A stretch of DNA of 64,000 bases from Austropuccinia psidii (Eukaryota; Basidiomycota; Pucciniomycetes; Pucciniales; Sphaerophragmiaceae): assembly GCA_023105745.1 (NCBI GenBank), contig JALGQZ010000006.1, forward strand, positions 65,578,316 to 65,642,315. Direction: 5' to 3'. The notes beneath the pieces were generated by a model. That model saw only the letters and a list, made by a program, of their open reading frames with translations, was not told where the DNA came from and searched no databases. Below are positions 12,136 to 24,700 of this stretch, piece by piece. Position numbers and translations under genes: made by a program. Within the stretch, counting starts at the first letter, position 1. Each line of letters begins with the position of its first letter.

Positions 12136-12186
12136 AATGTTTCTAAGTCCCTTGTTTTGGGAAGGCTCTATGGAGGGCCCAAAAGG

Positions 12187-12194
12187 TATAAATA
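12187..12194 (+). promoter_or_regulatory. TATA box of the left LTR
   Basis: TATAAATA lies inside a segment conserved between the two LTRs (GGGCCCAAAAGG before, AAGGGCCTCTCTCCCTG after). Transcription of the element probably starts about 25-35 bases downstream. The matching box in the right LTR is at 29378-29385. Confidence 0.6.
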
Positions 12195-13131
12195 AAGGGC
12201 CTCTCTCCCTGTTTTTCCCCCCATGCTTCCGATTCAGACAATAATTTTGAGGATAAATCCATCCCTTCTCTAGTAGGATAATCCAGTATTTATATTGAAA
12301 AAGATCAGTAGCAAGGCTCAGTATCTTATAGTATTATTTATGATTAATTAATGGAAGATATTCATAATATTAATGAAAGAGCTTAATAGTATTTAACAGT
12401 CTTACCAGTATAGTAGTGGTGCTGAATTAGTGTTTGAAGATATTATGATTAGTGATCATATCTAATTTATCAATAACCCTTATTTATAGAAGGGATATCA
12501 TCTTACCCTTATACCTTATATCATAAGCCTTTTAGGTATATTGTATTATATTTATATTGACACTAATATTATTATATTACTGCTATATCATTTATATCTT
12601 ACCCTTATATTACACAAAACCACCTTTAAAGAATTATCTTACCCTTAAATTATTGTAGCTATATTGATAGTATTATTAAATCACCTTTAAAAGTATCAAC
12701 TAGCTATCAAGATGATTATTAATATTAATAGTGATCTTAAACAATATTCTTTGAATATCTCAGGTATTGAAAGAAGGAATACTAGAATAATTAATTAAAA
12801 AAAAGAATTATACTCAATAACAAGAAAGTTAAGCAAACCTCAATTACCAAAAAAAATATTAACTATTACCATTATTATCATATTGATCCTGTATTGACAT
12901 ACTGATAGAGACTGCTGAAGAAAATTCTTTGATCGAAAAGCCACAAAATAAATAATTGATTTGTGATCTCATCAAAAAGGGTATCTTTTTCAGTATATTT
13001 AGAGGGGCAGCTAATACACCTTAGCAACCATGGGTATTGACTAATTCTGGAATTCAAAACAGACTCACCAAGAATTTCCCCCTCAAGGTACTGCTTATTA
13101 TTTATCCCACAACAAAAGGAGTTACCACATC

Positions 13132-13145
13132 TGGTGTCCCAACAG
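13132..13145 (+). other. Candidate primer-binding site
   Basis: TGGTGTCCCAACAG begins two bases after the LTR end. Ty3-type elements usually prime from a tRNA 3' end, giving a site that starts TGG. The tRNA was not identified here. Confidence 0.55.
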
Positions 13146-13284
13146 TGTCATTTCAATCTCAAGTATCATTAATAAGATCATATTATCAATCTTAAAAATC
13201 ATGAAAAATTGTAAAAAGTCAAAAAAAAATCAATTAAAGAAAATGATAATCAAAAATTCAATCATTTTTTAGATCACAATTAAA

Positions 13285-15924
13285 ATGGAGGAATCATCAT
13301 CCTCAAAGAAGGCTCTAACCTTGAAGGAGGAATTGGAGAAAGAGCAGTCCAGAATTGAGGAATTAGGTCAGGAATAAAGTGAAGAAGAGGATTTTTCTTA
13401 TTTAGAAAATGATGAAGAATTTCAGAAGAAAAGGTTAGAATTACAGAAGGCTATGGAAAGAGCTGCAAAAAGACATGGAAAGAAGACAAAATCAAGTCAA
13501 TTCTCACCTAAAACTACTGGGGATGCAACTATTGAAAAAATGCTCAGACCCCAGCAACAATCACCATCACCAACCCCAAAGACATTTGCAACATCCACAC
13601 CAGGAACATTGCCAAGAGCTGAAAGATTTTCAAAAAGGGTACATATTACAACACCAACTCAGGAACCTGAAAGAGTTACAATACCTACAAGAAAGATTGT
13701 TAAAATAAAGGCAAAAGATTATAGCCTCAACTTTCATGGGAGTGATGTTGAGGATTTTATCAAAAGAGCTGAAAGGATAGCATCAATTGAAGGAGCCAAT
13801 GAAAGGGATTTAACCATGCAAATGGCATTCTGGAGTGAAGATAAGGAAATTAGATATTAAATTTAAGGAATGCCAGGATATGAAATTGAGTATTGGGATC
13901 AATTGAAAAAGGAAATGATCGGTAATTGGGGATAGGTGGAACCAGAAAGAAGACACAGGAAATATTCATTAACAAGACTATTTAATCAAACTCAACAGGA
14001 GGGATGAGTCAAGAGTTTGTCCCCATACAGAAAGTTTATTGGGGAATATGACATAATTTCAAAATATCTTCTTAAGTATGGGTATATCAAAAAGGGAAAT
14101 GATTATCATGAAGATTTCTTTGATTCTTTATCACCAGAAATTAGAAGTAGTGTTACTAAAGAAATGATCAAAGACAGTACCGTTGTTCAAGCAAGAGATG
14201 GAGGATATATCTTACCTGAGATGAATATCCCCAGAAATTATATTGAGGCAGCAGTAGTTATTAAAGGTAAATCACAATTATCAAAGTCAGATGAAATTAA
14301 AAGCAAAAAGAAAACCAGATTTGAAGATGAAATTTGGGAGGAGGATATCAAGCAAAGGAAAGATATTACAAAGAAAATGAAGAATCCCCCAGCTCAAGAG
14401 GCTCATGTTAATGAAGCACCAAAAGAAGTAAATCCAATGAAGGATTTGTTGGACCAGCTGAAAGAACTATCAGAGGCTGTTAATCCTCCAAAGAAGGTAT
14501 GCAAGGATAAACCAAACACACAAGGATCAGGCTTAGAACCAAATGCACAACCATTCAGACAAAGAAATACCCAGGCACATTTATCTGAAAACTATCAACC
14601 TTATGTTCCAACACAACTGTATCCAAGACCACCCTTAAAGTGTTATTACTTTTTTGAAAATGGTCATTCATTGACAAGATGCAGCTACCTGGCAGAAGAT
14701 ATGGAAAAGAGAATTGTCAGTGGGAAAGGATTCAACTTCTTTTACCCTAATTTCCAAAGAGTACCCTCAGAGGGAACAAAATCTCCAAAGGATTTAGTCA
14801 GGGAATTTGATAAGGAACAAAATGAAATTTCAAGAAAGATAATTGAAAATGAAAAGCCTCTATCAAGACCAGAAGATCAAAAGATAGCTGAGCTTAAAAG
14901 GGAAGAAAAAGAAGTTTCAATTTCTCAAGTAGAAGACTGGGGTAATTGGCAACCACTACCAGTATCTTCACCCACTGAGATGTTGGAAACACATGCAACT
15001 CTCAGACAGACAAAGCAAAGATTGGCTAAGCAAGAAAGCCAAAATAGAGAAGATTCTCAAAGTAAAAAACCTATACTACCAGGAACCTATCATGAGGATG
15101 AGGCTGAAGAAGAGATGAAGATGATTGTTCCAACCAAATATAAAGATAAACATACATAAAGAGATGAAAAATTTGAAGGAACTGAAAGTAAAGAAAAATA
15201 GAATGTTGAGGAGGAAAGTGACAAGCTAAATAAAAAGAATGTTCACCACAAAACTGAAAAGAAAGAATTAATAAAGGATAATAAAGAATTAAAACCAAAA
15301 TTAACAATTGAAGATGTGATGAATAAAATCTTGGAACAGAAATTTAACTTAACCTTGGAAGAAATAGTATTAGTTTCACCAACCTTCATTCACAGGCTTC
15401 AAGCGATTTCTCTTGAAGAAAAGGATGCTATGAAATCAGTTAACACTTTGGACATTAAAGAAGATCTTATTCATATAAAGATTAAAGACTTTGAAAAACC
15501 AAGAATTCATTATTCCTGTCCACTTGGGTTTATGCAAGTATTTCTTGGAAAAGAAGAATATCCAGTAATGGCACTGGTAGATACAGGATCAGAGCTCAAC
15601 AGAATCACTGAAGATGCAGCAATAAAAGCCTCTCTTCCAAACAGAAAGCTCAACATGAATTTAAGAGGAATTGGAGCGCATACAACATCATTAATTGGAT
15701 TAGCTGAATTCACACAAGTACTCTTTCCTTCTGGAGAAGAAAAAGATATTCATTTCTTCATTCGCAAGGGAGCAGTACATACAGTCCTTGGAAGGCCCTT
15801 CTTGGTAGACAATAACATTAGATTGGACTTTTCACAGAAACAAGGTGGAATATTTAGCCATCAAGAAGCAGATTGTATAATATTATGTATGCCAATATGC
15901 AAACCCCATATGTTAGCATGGTAA
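13285..15924 (+). pseudogene. gag-pro: Ty3 gag-protease (one frame, many stops)
   Basis: Frame 1 from ATG 13285 encodes a charged N-terminus, a capsid-like part (GSDVEDFIKRAERIASIEGA at about 13740, then GMPGYEIEYWDQLKKEM and FIGEYDIISKYLLKYGYI), and a zinc-knuckle-like CYYFFENGHSLTRC (CX2C reduced to CYYF, so the first pair is damaged; about 14641). A Lys/Glu-rich linker follows. The aspartic protease has the active site ALVDTGSELNRITEDAA at about 15571 and the second conserved segment HTVLGRPFLVDNNIRLDF at about 15778. Stops in the same frame: 13375, 13858, 13864, 13933, 14005, 15157, 15199 and 15922. A splice-acceptor-like TTTTTTAG sits just upstream of the ATG. The family is one I recognise from rusts. 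Gag forms the virus-like particle, and the protease would process Gag-Pro. Confidence 0.85.
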
Positions 15925-17499
15925 ATAGGACCACCAAGAGTAATGAAGCTTTGTTCAATGGGAAAAATAAAAGATTGTTTTAGCAAAGTAAAATTAAAAG
16001 AAGCTGAAGATAAATCTACATCAAAAATAAAAAGTATTTTCAAATCAACTAAAAACAAAGATTATCAAAATATAAAGTCTATGAAATTTAATTTAGATGA
16101 AAGATTAACCATAATGGATAAGGGAATAGAGAATGAACCTCAGGAGGAAGTGGAAGGAGACCAAGAAGTAGAAACACAAGAGCCAGAACAGGGACCATCA
16201 ACAGAAGCACTATCAAACCAAATAAAATCAGAAGAACCAAATTCATTATCCTGGTACTTAGACAAGGAAATAAAATAAAACATGGAATGGGATACCTTTG
16301 ATCCCAAAAGGTGGGAGGAATGGATCAGCAAGAATCTACCACCTTCAAGTGAATATGAAGATTATTTTAAAAATAAAAATCCTCAAGTAAACAAATTAAG
16401 CTTAAGCCCATGCCCTGACCTCTGGAGAATTGTTGATGAACCTGAAAACAACAAAAGGTATATATGGAAACAAGATTAAAAATCAAATTGGTATATGGAA
16501 GAAGTTAATGAAGCAGAGAAAAAGGAAAATAAAATAATCTATAAACCAATTGACACCAATGGTATGGTATATCAGGCTTTGGTTAATGGCTCAGAAATCA
16601 TAGAGGGACCACCAATACATAGTAGAAAAAATCTGTTTGACATATTTTCCAAGCAAAAATACCCACAAGGTATGGAAATTGAAATGAATCCAGAAATGGA
16701 AAGTGAGCAATACTGTGAAGACTCATGGGAATATCTTAGAGATAAAATTATTGACTGTTTCAAAGATGAAGAATTTATGAAAGAATACAATAAAGAAGAA
16801 TCTAATCAAACTGATGAATTCCAAATAGATGGTATTTCTCAAGATCCTCCAAAGAAGAAAATAACGCACTCTCATTCTTATGAGAATCTTTGGGAGGCCT
16901 ACAATAATCATGACTCTTGGAAAGAAATTAAACCAAGATTATCTTCATATTCAAAGCCAGAAGCAAATTTGATAGAAGTTGAAGTCTCACCATTGAAAAA
17001 GGATCTCATGAACACTATTCTGTCATGTGATTTAAACCCAAAAAGCCCATGGAGAATTGATAAAGACAAGGAAAGCGACTTCGATAAAGAAAGTTTCTTG
17101 AAGTATTATGATGAAATGTCTTACTGGCAACTTCCAACACCTGAAGAAGAGCCAGATTTCATAATTCTTCCCTACATTGAATTCAAATATATATACTTTG
17201 AGGGTCCATCAAGAATAAAAGGAAGAAAATGGTTGAAGAATCTTCCAGGATATGACCTGTCTAAATTAGACTTCATGGAGCTCTTGAATGAGGGAGGAAT
17301 TAAGGGTAATTTGGAAAACCAGTATTGGGAGGAAGTATTTTCCTTTGATGAAAAAACAAGGAAGGCTCTTTATGATTGTAGAATTTGGCCACAAGAAGAC
17401 TTCAATTTGCATAATATGGAGCTTCTTGGTGGAAATCTTTTCTGGGAACAGTATGGATACCTCTTCATACACAAAGAAGAAGGATTCCTAAGAAATTGA
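15925..17499 (+). pseudogene. Long acidic extension downstream of protease (unknown function, copy A)
   Basis: Frame 1 continues from the protease for about 525 codons with stops only at 15922, 16276, 16477 and 17497, so it was probably translated as a C-terminal extension of Gag-Pro. It is rich in Glu, Asp, Lys and Trp with no enzyme motif. Parts: a Lys-rich start (about 15943), MEWDTFDPKRWEEWISKNLP at 16282, a central acidic part, and a C-terminal block at about 17095-17499 with YWQLPTPEEEPDFIILPYI, then LPGYDLSKLDFMELLNEGGI and KGNLENQYWEEVF. The C-terminal block recurs, diverged, at 18554-19144. Function unknown. In the relatives I recall, the protease is followed much sooner by RT. Confidence 0.7.
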
Positions 17500-17946
17500 A
17501 AAGGTAATACCCTAGAAGGAAGGAAGGAAAATACTGGGAGAAATAGCAAAGGATTTATGTGTGAATAGAATTATTCAGAAAAAAGAAAAAGGAAAATGTC
17601 TTTCCTTAATTGAATATATTTTTCTACACATGTAAAAGAAAGAAAAAAATATATATATATAAACTCAAAAAAGAAATAAAAATTAAAAAAATATATATGA
17701 ATGATGATTTGGGTATGCAAGAGTTTTAACTGTAAAAGTATTATAAGGCTATGTTTAAATTAAAAAATAGGGGGTGGGTGTCTGTTTCTTATTCCACCTC
17801 TAATGGTTTAAGTTTTTGGGATGAAACCCTTGGTAATTTCAATATCAATTTCTATTCAATTTGAATTTCAATATCATTAATTTGAATATCTTTTAAAAAA
17901 AATTGATAAGATCACAATCTTTAAAAAAAATTAACAAATAGTCAAG
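17500..17946. other. Spacer between the acidic ORF and the small ORF
   Basis: AT-rich, non-coding. At 17762-17800 an A-tract followed by TAGGGGGTGGGTG and TTTCTTATTCCACC resembles a similar stretch at about 19566-19610. Both look like a polypurine tract followed by an LTR-like start. Confidence 0.45.
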
Positions 17947-18312
17947 ATGCCAAAGCTTGGATGTTATGGTAATGAATTGTTGGAGGATGAAGAAATTTTG
18001 AATCAAAGTGAATTGAAGAAGCAATATGAAGAATTCATTTTTGAGTATGAAGATGGATTTCAAGAATGTCATTCATCAAGTCACCAAACAAGAGAAGAAA
18101 AGGAAAAATTGGCAGAAATAAGGTTGTTATTGGAGGAACTTACAGTTTGGGATGAAAAACTATCTTATTATAGAAATTACTTACCATCAATCAGCAAAGT
18201 ACAACTGAAGCCAATTCTGAAATCCTCCAACTTACATAGTTCAAAAAGAAAGAAAACAAGAAAATCAGTAAAATTCAATTTAAATAATAAAGTCCAGTAT
18301 TTTTTGCAGTGA
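17947..18312 (+). CDS. Small accessory ORF inside the Ty3 element (unknown)
   Basis: 121-codon ORF with its own ATG (AAGATGCCAAAG context). It is acidic and helix-prone in the first two thirds (Glu/Lys-rich, with QTREEKEKLAEIRLLLEEL at about residues 45-65) and basic at the C-terminus (KRKKTRKSVKFNLNNKV). It is in the same frame as gag-pro but separated by non-coding DNA. After its TGA, codons stay open in frame to another TGA at about 18391, where LP-LSKR is repeated, so the original protein may have been longer. I do not recognise it. It sits between the two related acidic ORFs and may be a third element-specific protein or a remnant. Confidence 0.45.
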   Translation: MPKLGCYGNELLEDEEILNQSELKKQYEEFIFEYEDGFQECHSSSHQTREEKEKLAEIRLLLEELTVWDEKLSYYRNYLPSISKVQLKPILKSSNLHSSKRKKTRKSVKFNLNNKVQYFLQ

Positions 18313-18416
18313 CTTCCTGCCTTATCAAAGAGGACCCGAATATTTCTTACCTTATTACTTAAAACTTCAATTGATTCAAGCTGTTGGAAGTGACTTCCTT
18401 CCTTATCAAAGAGGAT
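18308..18416 (+). repeat. ~28-bp direct repeat, 80 bases apart
   Basis: GTGACTTCCTGCCTTATCAA at 18308 is repeated as GTGACTTCCTTCCTTATCAA at about 18388, both continuing AGAGGA. It looks like a local duplication at the end of the small ORF. Confidence 0.6.
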
Positions 18417-18553
18417 TAATTCTTTAAGAAATATTTTACCTAGATTATTTATTTCATCCACCTTTACCAAGAATCTATTATAATTATTCATATTTTTTGG
18501 AATCAAGAAAACATTAGCAATTTTTTTGTCATATTTTATATTTTATCATTATC

Positions 18554-19144
18554 ATGTCTGGAACTGATGAAGCAGACATTACCCTCTGGATCTATTGGCC
18601 AAACTCAGAAACAAAAGAAGAAAGCCAAGACCTCTCGATCAATCATAATTTTCAATGACCTAACAATGAAGACCAAAGATGGGGCTTACCAATTATTGAA
18701 TACTTCAAGATACCAATTATTGAAAGTATCCCCTTTATTGAATTTGAAGATTTATTTGGAAATGAAGATATTACTCAAGAAACCCCTACAGAATCCTATT
18801 TAAGCCAGCTTCCTGGATCAAACCTTTCAAAACTAGAATTTATGGATATACTTAGTTATGATGGAATTAAAGGAAATCTCAATAATGACTATTGAAATGA
18901 AATTTTCTTTATAGATTCAGATATAAGGAGTAGTCTTTACTGGGGAACAATACAAGATCAGAGATGGTTTTGTCTTGAAAAATATCAAATTGAGGGTAGA
19001 AGTATTAAATGGAGAGGGGATTGCTGTATTATTGAAAAGGGGTTGGATTTTAATTTAGAGGATACAGTCTTACAATTAATAATTATAATGAAGAAACACC
19101 AGTTTTTTTTGAAAAGAGAAGAGTGGAATAAGTTATGGAAATAA
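18554..19144 (+). pseudogene. Second copy of the acidic accessory domain (copy B)
   Basis: An ATG-started frame of 196 codons with two in-frame TGA stops. Residues near 18720-18960 align with the C-terminal part of copy A: WGLPIIEYFKIP...IPFIEFEDLF against YWQLPTPEEEPDFIILPYI; LPGSNLSKLEFMDILSYDGI against LPGYDLSKLDFMELLNEGGI; and KGNLNNDY-NEIFF against KGNLENQYWEEVF, where Trp has become TGA. The repeat of the same order of blocks shows a duplication followed by divergence. Unlike copy A it is not fused to gag-pro. The element therefore encoded two related proteins of unknown role. I recognise no outside homologue. Confidence 0.65.
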
Positions 19145-20293
19145 ATTGTCAGTAGCAAGATTGAAATGAAAATGAAGAATAATCAAGATTAGTTTAAGAA
19201 AATTATTCTTCAGAAAATTCAAGGCCCAGAATGGCCGTAAACTGCAAATTTAATTTTTGACTTTTCTGTAATACTATTGAAAAAACATGAAAAAAATATA
19301 AAAGAAAAATATATAAAAAAAATCTATGCATAATCAATAAATCAATCAAAAAAAATCTATATATAACTAACAAAACAATCAAAATTAATAATTCATATGG
19401 AATTCAGAAGTTATTATTGTGGTAAATATTTGTTTATTAGTATAAAAAAAGAAGGAAAGAAGAAAAGAAAAGTTACAGTAATAAAAAAATAGCTGGTTAT
19501 CAAATTCATCTAGATGGAATTTTTTAGTTTTTTTATTCTGTAATAGTATCAGTAGTTTTTCATATTTAAAAAAATAGGGGTGGTTAACTATTTCTTATAC
19601 CACCCAAAGCATAAGTGGCTATAAGTTTTGGGAAAGTTTGACTTTAATAATGAAGCATCAGTTTATGAATCTTATCAATTGAAATCAATTGAATTAGTTG
19701 TCTTGAAATAATTAACATTAATATACCATCAAATTATAATCTATTTAAGCTTATTTTTCATTAATAAAGTAATTACAGGTTTCTTGAATTCTCAATTTCA
19801 TCAATAAGTACCTTGAAACAGGTAAAAATCACTTATAATTGCACTTCTTTAAAAGGAGATCATTGTTTCTTAAAAAAAAATCCAAGTTTCAATTTCAAAA
19901 AGAAAATAATTTCAAAATATAATTCAGCAAAATAATCTGAATACAAGGAAGATTTAATCAGTATTATGTTAAAATTAAAAAAAATAAAAGAAAATAAGTT
20001 TTATTAACTTACTAATACAAGAGAATATGTTTAATAGAAGATACTTCAAGATTTTTTCACTACAAGGAGACAATATATTTTACAAGAAAGAAAAAAGCCA
20101 CTTATCAGTTATGTGTAGCATCAACCCTCAAAAGGAATTAGGAAGGAGCTTATCTTCATACTATATAGCTGAAGAAGTCAGGAAGCCAAGGAAAATAATT
20201 AAGCTAAACTACTCAACACACATACATGCTACATACATACACACAGCATGCACACACCCATAGCATATACATAGAATCCAACTCACAAAGAGA

Positions 20294-20402
20294 GGTGACC
20301 AGCTTTTTTTAATTTAATCTTTTTTTTAATTTTTAAATTTTTAAATTTTCTTTTTTAATTTTTTTTAAAAAAAAAATCAACAAAAAAAACTGGCCACCCC
20401 CC
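20294..20402. repeat. Inverted repeat with AT loop
   Basis: GGTGACCAGCTTTTTTT on the left pairs imperfectly with AAAAAAACTGGCCACC on the right across about 75 bases made almost only of A and T. The RNA would fold into a long hairpin. A third ACCAGCTTTTTTTT occurs at about 25469. Confidence 0.55.
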
Positions 20403-21059
20403 CTTTCTTTAAAAAAAATTAAAAGAAATAAACAAAATAAAACCAAATCATGAGGAAGGAGGAAGCAATGTAGAAAATACATATAAAGCTATATTGAATA
20501 AGATAATATTATAATATAACTATCATAATATTATAATATTGAAAATAAAATAATACTAACATAAAAATAATATTATAATACTATAATTTTAAATTCAATA
20601 AATGAAAAAACAGCTATAGTAAAAGGGATATGTCCCTGAATGATTAATATATATAAATACTCTTATTGATTTAACATTATAATATTTAGAATATAATTTT
20701 AACCTTAAAATATATATAATTATAGATACTATCAAGGTTATTCAGAAGATAAATATAAAGAGGAAACTGGCCAGGTTTACCCTACATAATTTATTCTTTT
20801 AACCTCACTTGGTTTAAAGCATAACAAAAATTGAGAATATTTTTCTCTAAATATATAAATAAAAAATTACTTTCAAAAAATTATTATGAAAAGAATGGGA
20901 GAGTAGCTTGAAAATGTAGCTCCTTTTATATTAAAGAGAAGTGCTTTTGGCTCACCCACAGCTTGACCATCATAACATTAGAAATAAAATCAACTATTGG
21001 TTTCTTTGGAATTTTTTGTATTAATTTTAAAGTTTAATTTATCTTGATTTAAATTTTTC

Positions 21060-21720
21060 TATATACGTACATACAAATATATCTAAATATATACAAATAA
21101 ATATGTATATATAAATATAAATAAATATAAAGAAACAAATATAAACAAAAAATCAATATATATAAATGTAAATATATACAGAAATAAATACAAAAAAAGA
21201 TAAATTTATATAAATAAACATATATAAATATAAATAATATAAATAAAAGTAAATTTATATAAATAAATATATAGAAATATCAATATAAATTGATATATAT
21301 AGATATAAATATATATATATAAACACAAATAAATATAAATTTATATAAAGAAATATAAATAAACATAAATACATATAAATAAAAGCTCAACTAAATAAAT
21401 AAATTAACGTAAATATATATAAATATCAATAAATATAAATAAATGTAAATAAATGCAAATTCAATAAAACTAAATAGGTATAAGTAGATTTTGATGAAAT
21501 ATAAGTAAATAAAAACAAATAACATTAAAATAAAGTTGATCAATTAATGCAAATAAATGAAACTTGAATACAAATTAATATATATAAATATAAACCTAAA
21601 TAAATATGATAACTATATATAAATATATATAAACAAATAAATGTATATAGAAAGAAATAAGTATAAAAATATCCTAATTAAATATAAATAAATACAAATA
21701 AATAAAAATTAAATTGAATA
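21060..21720. repeat. Low-complexity TATAAATA-type minisatellite
   Basis: About 660 bases built from irregular repeats of ATAAATATAAATAA and TATATAAATA with hardly any G or C. It looks like slippage-driven expansion, with no coding signal. Confidence 0.75.
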
Positions 21721-24700
21721 AGAAAACATAAAGATAGAGATATATTATAGAGAAATCTAAAGAAATATAATCAAATTGAAATGCCTTTTTGTTTGATAAA
21801 AAAAAGTCGGAGTTATAGAAATAGTAGAGTTTTCACTTTACAACAACATACTGCATTAAATAATGATAAATACACAAAAAGACCCTTTGTGCTTACCTTT
21901 AAAGTATAGTACAGTCCAGATTACTATACTGTTAAAACTGTTAAAGCATATTAATATAATTCAACTTAAAGAGATATTATAAAAATTCAAAAGAAAAAAA
22001 AACATTAATAAAATATAAATCATAAAAAAAATAGTTGCAATCAAAAACAAACACACAGTACAGATTATTTTAATTTACTATAGTAGAGTATATATAAAAA
22101 ATAATTTAATTTAAATTATAAAAAAAATCAATTAATTAAACAAAAGAGAATTCCCCATGCAATTCAAATTTCAACCAAAAAAAACAATAGTAAAAGAATT
22201 TTCAATTTAAATTAAAAAAAATTATCAAATATTTAAAAAAAACTAATAGTTTTTTTAAAAAAGGAAAAAACACAAAAGAAAGGAAAAGATTGCTCAAGCA
22301 ATCAAATATAAAAAATTAACAGAAAAAACATAGACGCGATTAAAAAAAAGGGACTAAAGTACAGTTCAACTTTACAACAGTACATTACAGTGATGCTGAT
22401 GTGCTGGAAGACCTATTATAAAACATTATAATAAGAAATTTCATCAAATTAAATGAAAACAAACATCATTAAAAAAACAGGATGTGACTTAAAGTAGAAA
22501 TTAGCTGTAAAGTATTTCCTTTGAAAAAAAAAAGAACAATCAATAAAATGAATAATATAAAAAAACGATAATGTTAATGATTATAAAAAAGAGTACAGTG
22601 TGTTACTGTACTATAGAGTTATTTACTGGTACCTGTAAAAAAACATCATATTAAAAAAAATAAAAATATAAAAAAATAAAACTCACAATATAAAATAAAC
22701 TACATTAAATTACAAAACTGTGTACTTTAATGTAAACTTTACAGTAATGTGCTTTAAAGTTTCTGTACAGTAATTGAGTAATTAAAAAAAAGAAATATCA
22801 CTACTGCAATCAAATAAAAAAAAGAATTAATGTAATAACAAGACTGAAAATTAAAAATTAATTAAAATAAAGAAATAAATTATAATGTTAAGTTTTTAAA
22901 GAATGGAAACAATAAAAAAATGAGCTTTTTTATAAACAGTACAAAGCTACAATGATGTACTGTACTGAAATTTACACTACATACAAAAAATCTAGTAAAT
23001 AGATAAATAATAAAATAAACAATAAAAAATAGAAACTATAATAATGCACAGATAGCATAAGTGGATTAATAAAAAATTATCTTATCTAAAAAAAGAAAAT
23101 ATTATTATTCATTATTATTAAAAAAAATAATAAAAGATATTAAGTTGAATAACATAGAATATATGTATATAATAACCTAAATTGAATTGATAGGAGTATA
23201 ATAATAGGATAATAAATTGAAGATAGTTGGAATTTACAATGAAATCCTTCATTCTTGTATTTTTGTTAAACAAAAAAGAGAGAAGAATATTATTTAAAAT
23301 CAATCAAAAAGGCATATTTATAAGAAAATTATAATAATCCAAACAACTAAAGTATAAAATAAATCAAGTTATTATTGTCAAAGCTCAAAGTTGATAGTTT
23401 TCCAGTTAATACTATACAATCAGGTATTTGAATAATAATAATAATAACATGTGGTTATAAATATTATAAAATAATACTTATGAGAATATATAAATATTTG
23501 TTAAATATGAATACCAATATCATTAAGAAAATTGAAGAAGCAAGTATATGTAGCAAGAAAAATAATGATAGTAATTAATTTAGCCAGGTCCACTATGACC
23601 TAAAACTGGAAATTTGCTTTTTTTAATTTAATTTAGTATTATAAAAATATATTTATGACTATATCATTATAAATACAATGATGTTATTTTACAATAAATT
23701 AAATGATCTTATTCTTATTGCTATACTGAATATCAAACAGGTTTTAGATTCAAAGTGGAACCTTCAAGTCAATTTTTGGTCCTCTATGACCCTAAACTGG
23801 AAAATGAAATTGAAACTTTTTTCTATCTATTTTAAATTATATTATTAGAAAAATTATAAGTCCACCAAGACTATAAATTGGAATTGCTTTTTATTATTAT
23901 TTTTCACTCAATAAATATTCAAAGTCTACAAAGACTATAAACTGCAGCTTTTACATTTATCATTTTTAAATACATGAATGTTCAATTATATGAGTCCACC
24001 ATGACCTTAAACTTGAAATATTAAAATCTTAATACTATAAAACATTATATATGAAGAAGTCAAATATATATATATAAATAGATATAGATATATATATATT
24101 CAAAAAAGAAAAAAAGAAGAAAACATAAGAGTTATCAATCACTTAAAGATTAGAAATATGATGTTTATTATTAATATTATTATTAAGAAAATCTCATTCA
24201 GAAAAGAGAGGCTTTAATTGTCTTCCTGCTCTAGGTGGCACTTGGACAACTGGTCTGTATGTACATAAAAATACATATACACTGAGCAGCCAAGGTCAGA
24301 CCTGGTCTGAGGAGTGGAAATAACTCTGAGTTGATTATAGCTATAGCCTTGTAGACTGCCACTATATAGTGTCAGACCACCACAGAAATTAAAACCTCTT
24401 CTTAGTATTAATAAGACTCAAAATAATAATAATAATTAAGCTAAAAATTGAAAATTTGGCAAGAAAATATTACAAGAATCAAAGACAAAATACAAATAAA
24501 GTAGAGCAACCAACTACAGATATTTGAATGGAGAGGGGGTTTTATCCTACACCTGAAGATTAGTATTATAGATAGAAAGAAGAAAGAAGAATAAAACAAT
24601 ATATCTTAATAGTATCTTGAAAGCTCAATCATTATATGATGAGTTCTCATAATAATGAATGGAAGATGATAAATATAGACTGGTTTTCTTTTAAACTCAT

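Larger units (their letters stand above)
11048..13129 (+). repeat. Left (5') LTR of the giant Ty3 element
   Basis: Begins TGTGGTATTCCTTACCAG (a terminal palindrome) and ends ...GTTACCACA. It matches the right LTR at start, at the TATA region and to the end. It contains an extra 137-bp tandem array absent from the right copy. U3 covers roughly 11048-12215, judged from the TATA box at 12187. Confidence 0.85.

Noticed and set aside
23587..24020. CRISPR-like spaced repeats
   Set aside because: Eukaryotic retroelement context, variable spacing, diverged repeats and no cas genes.
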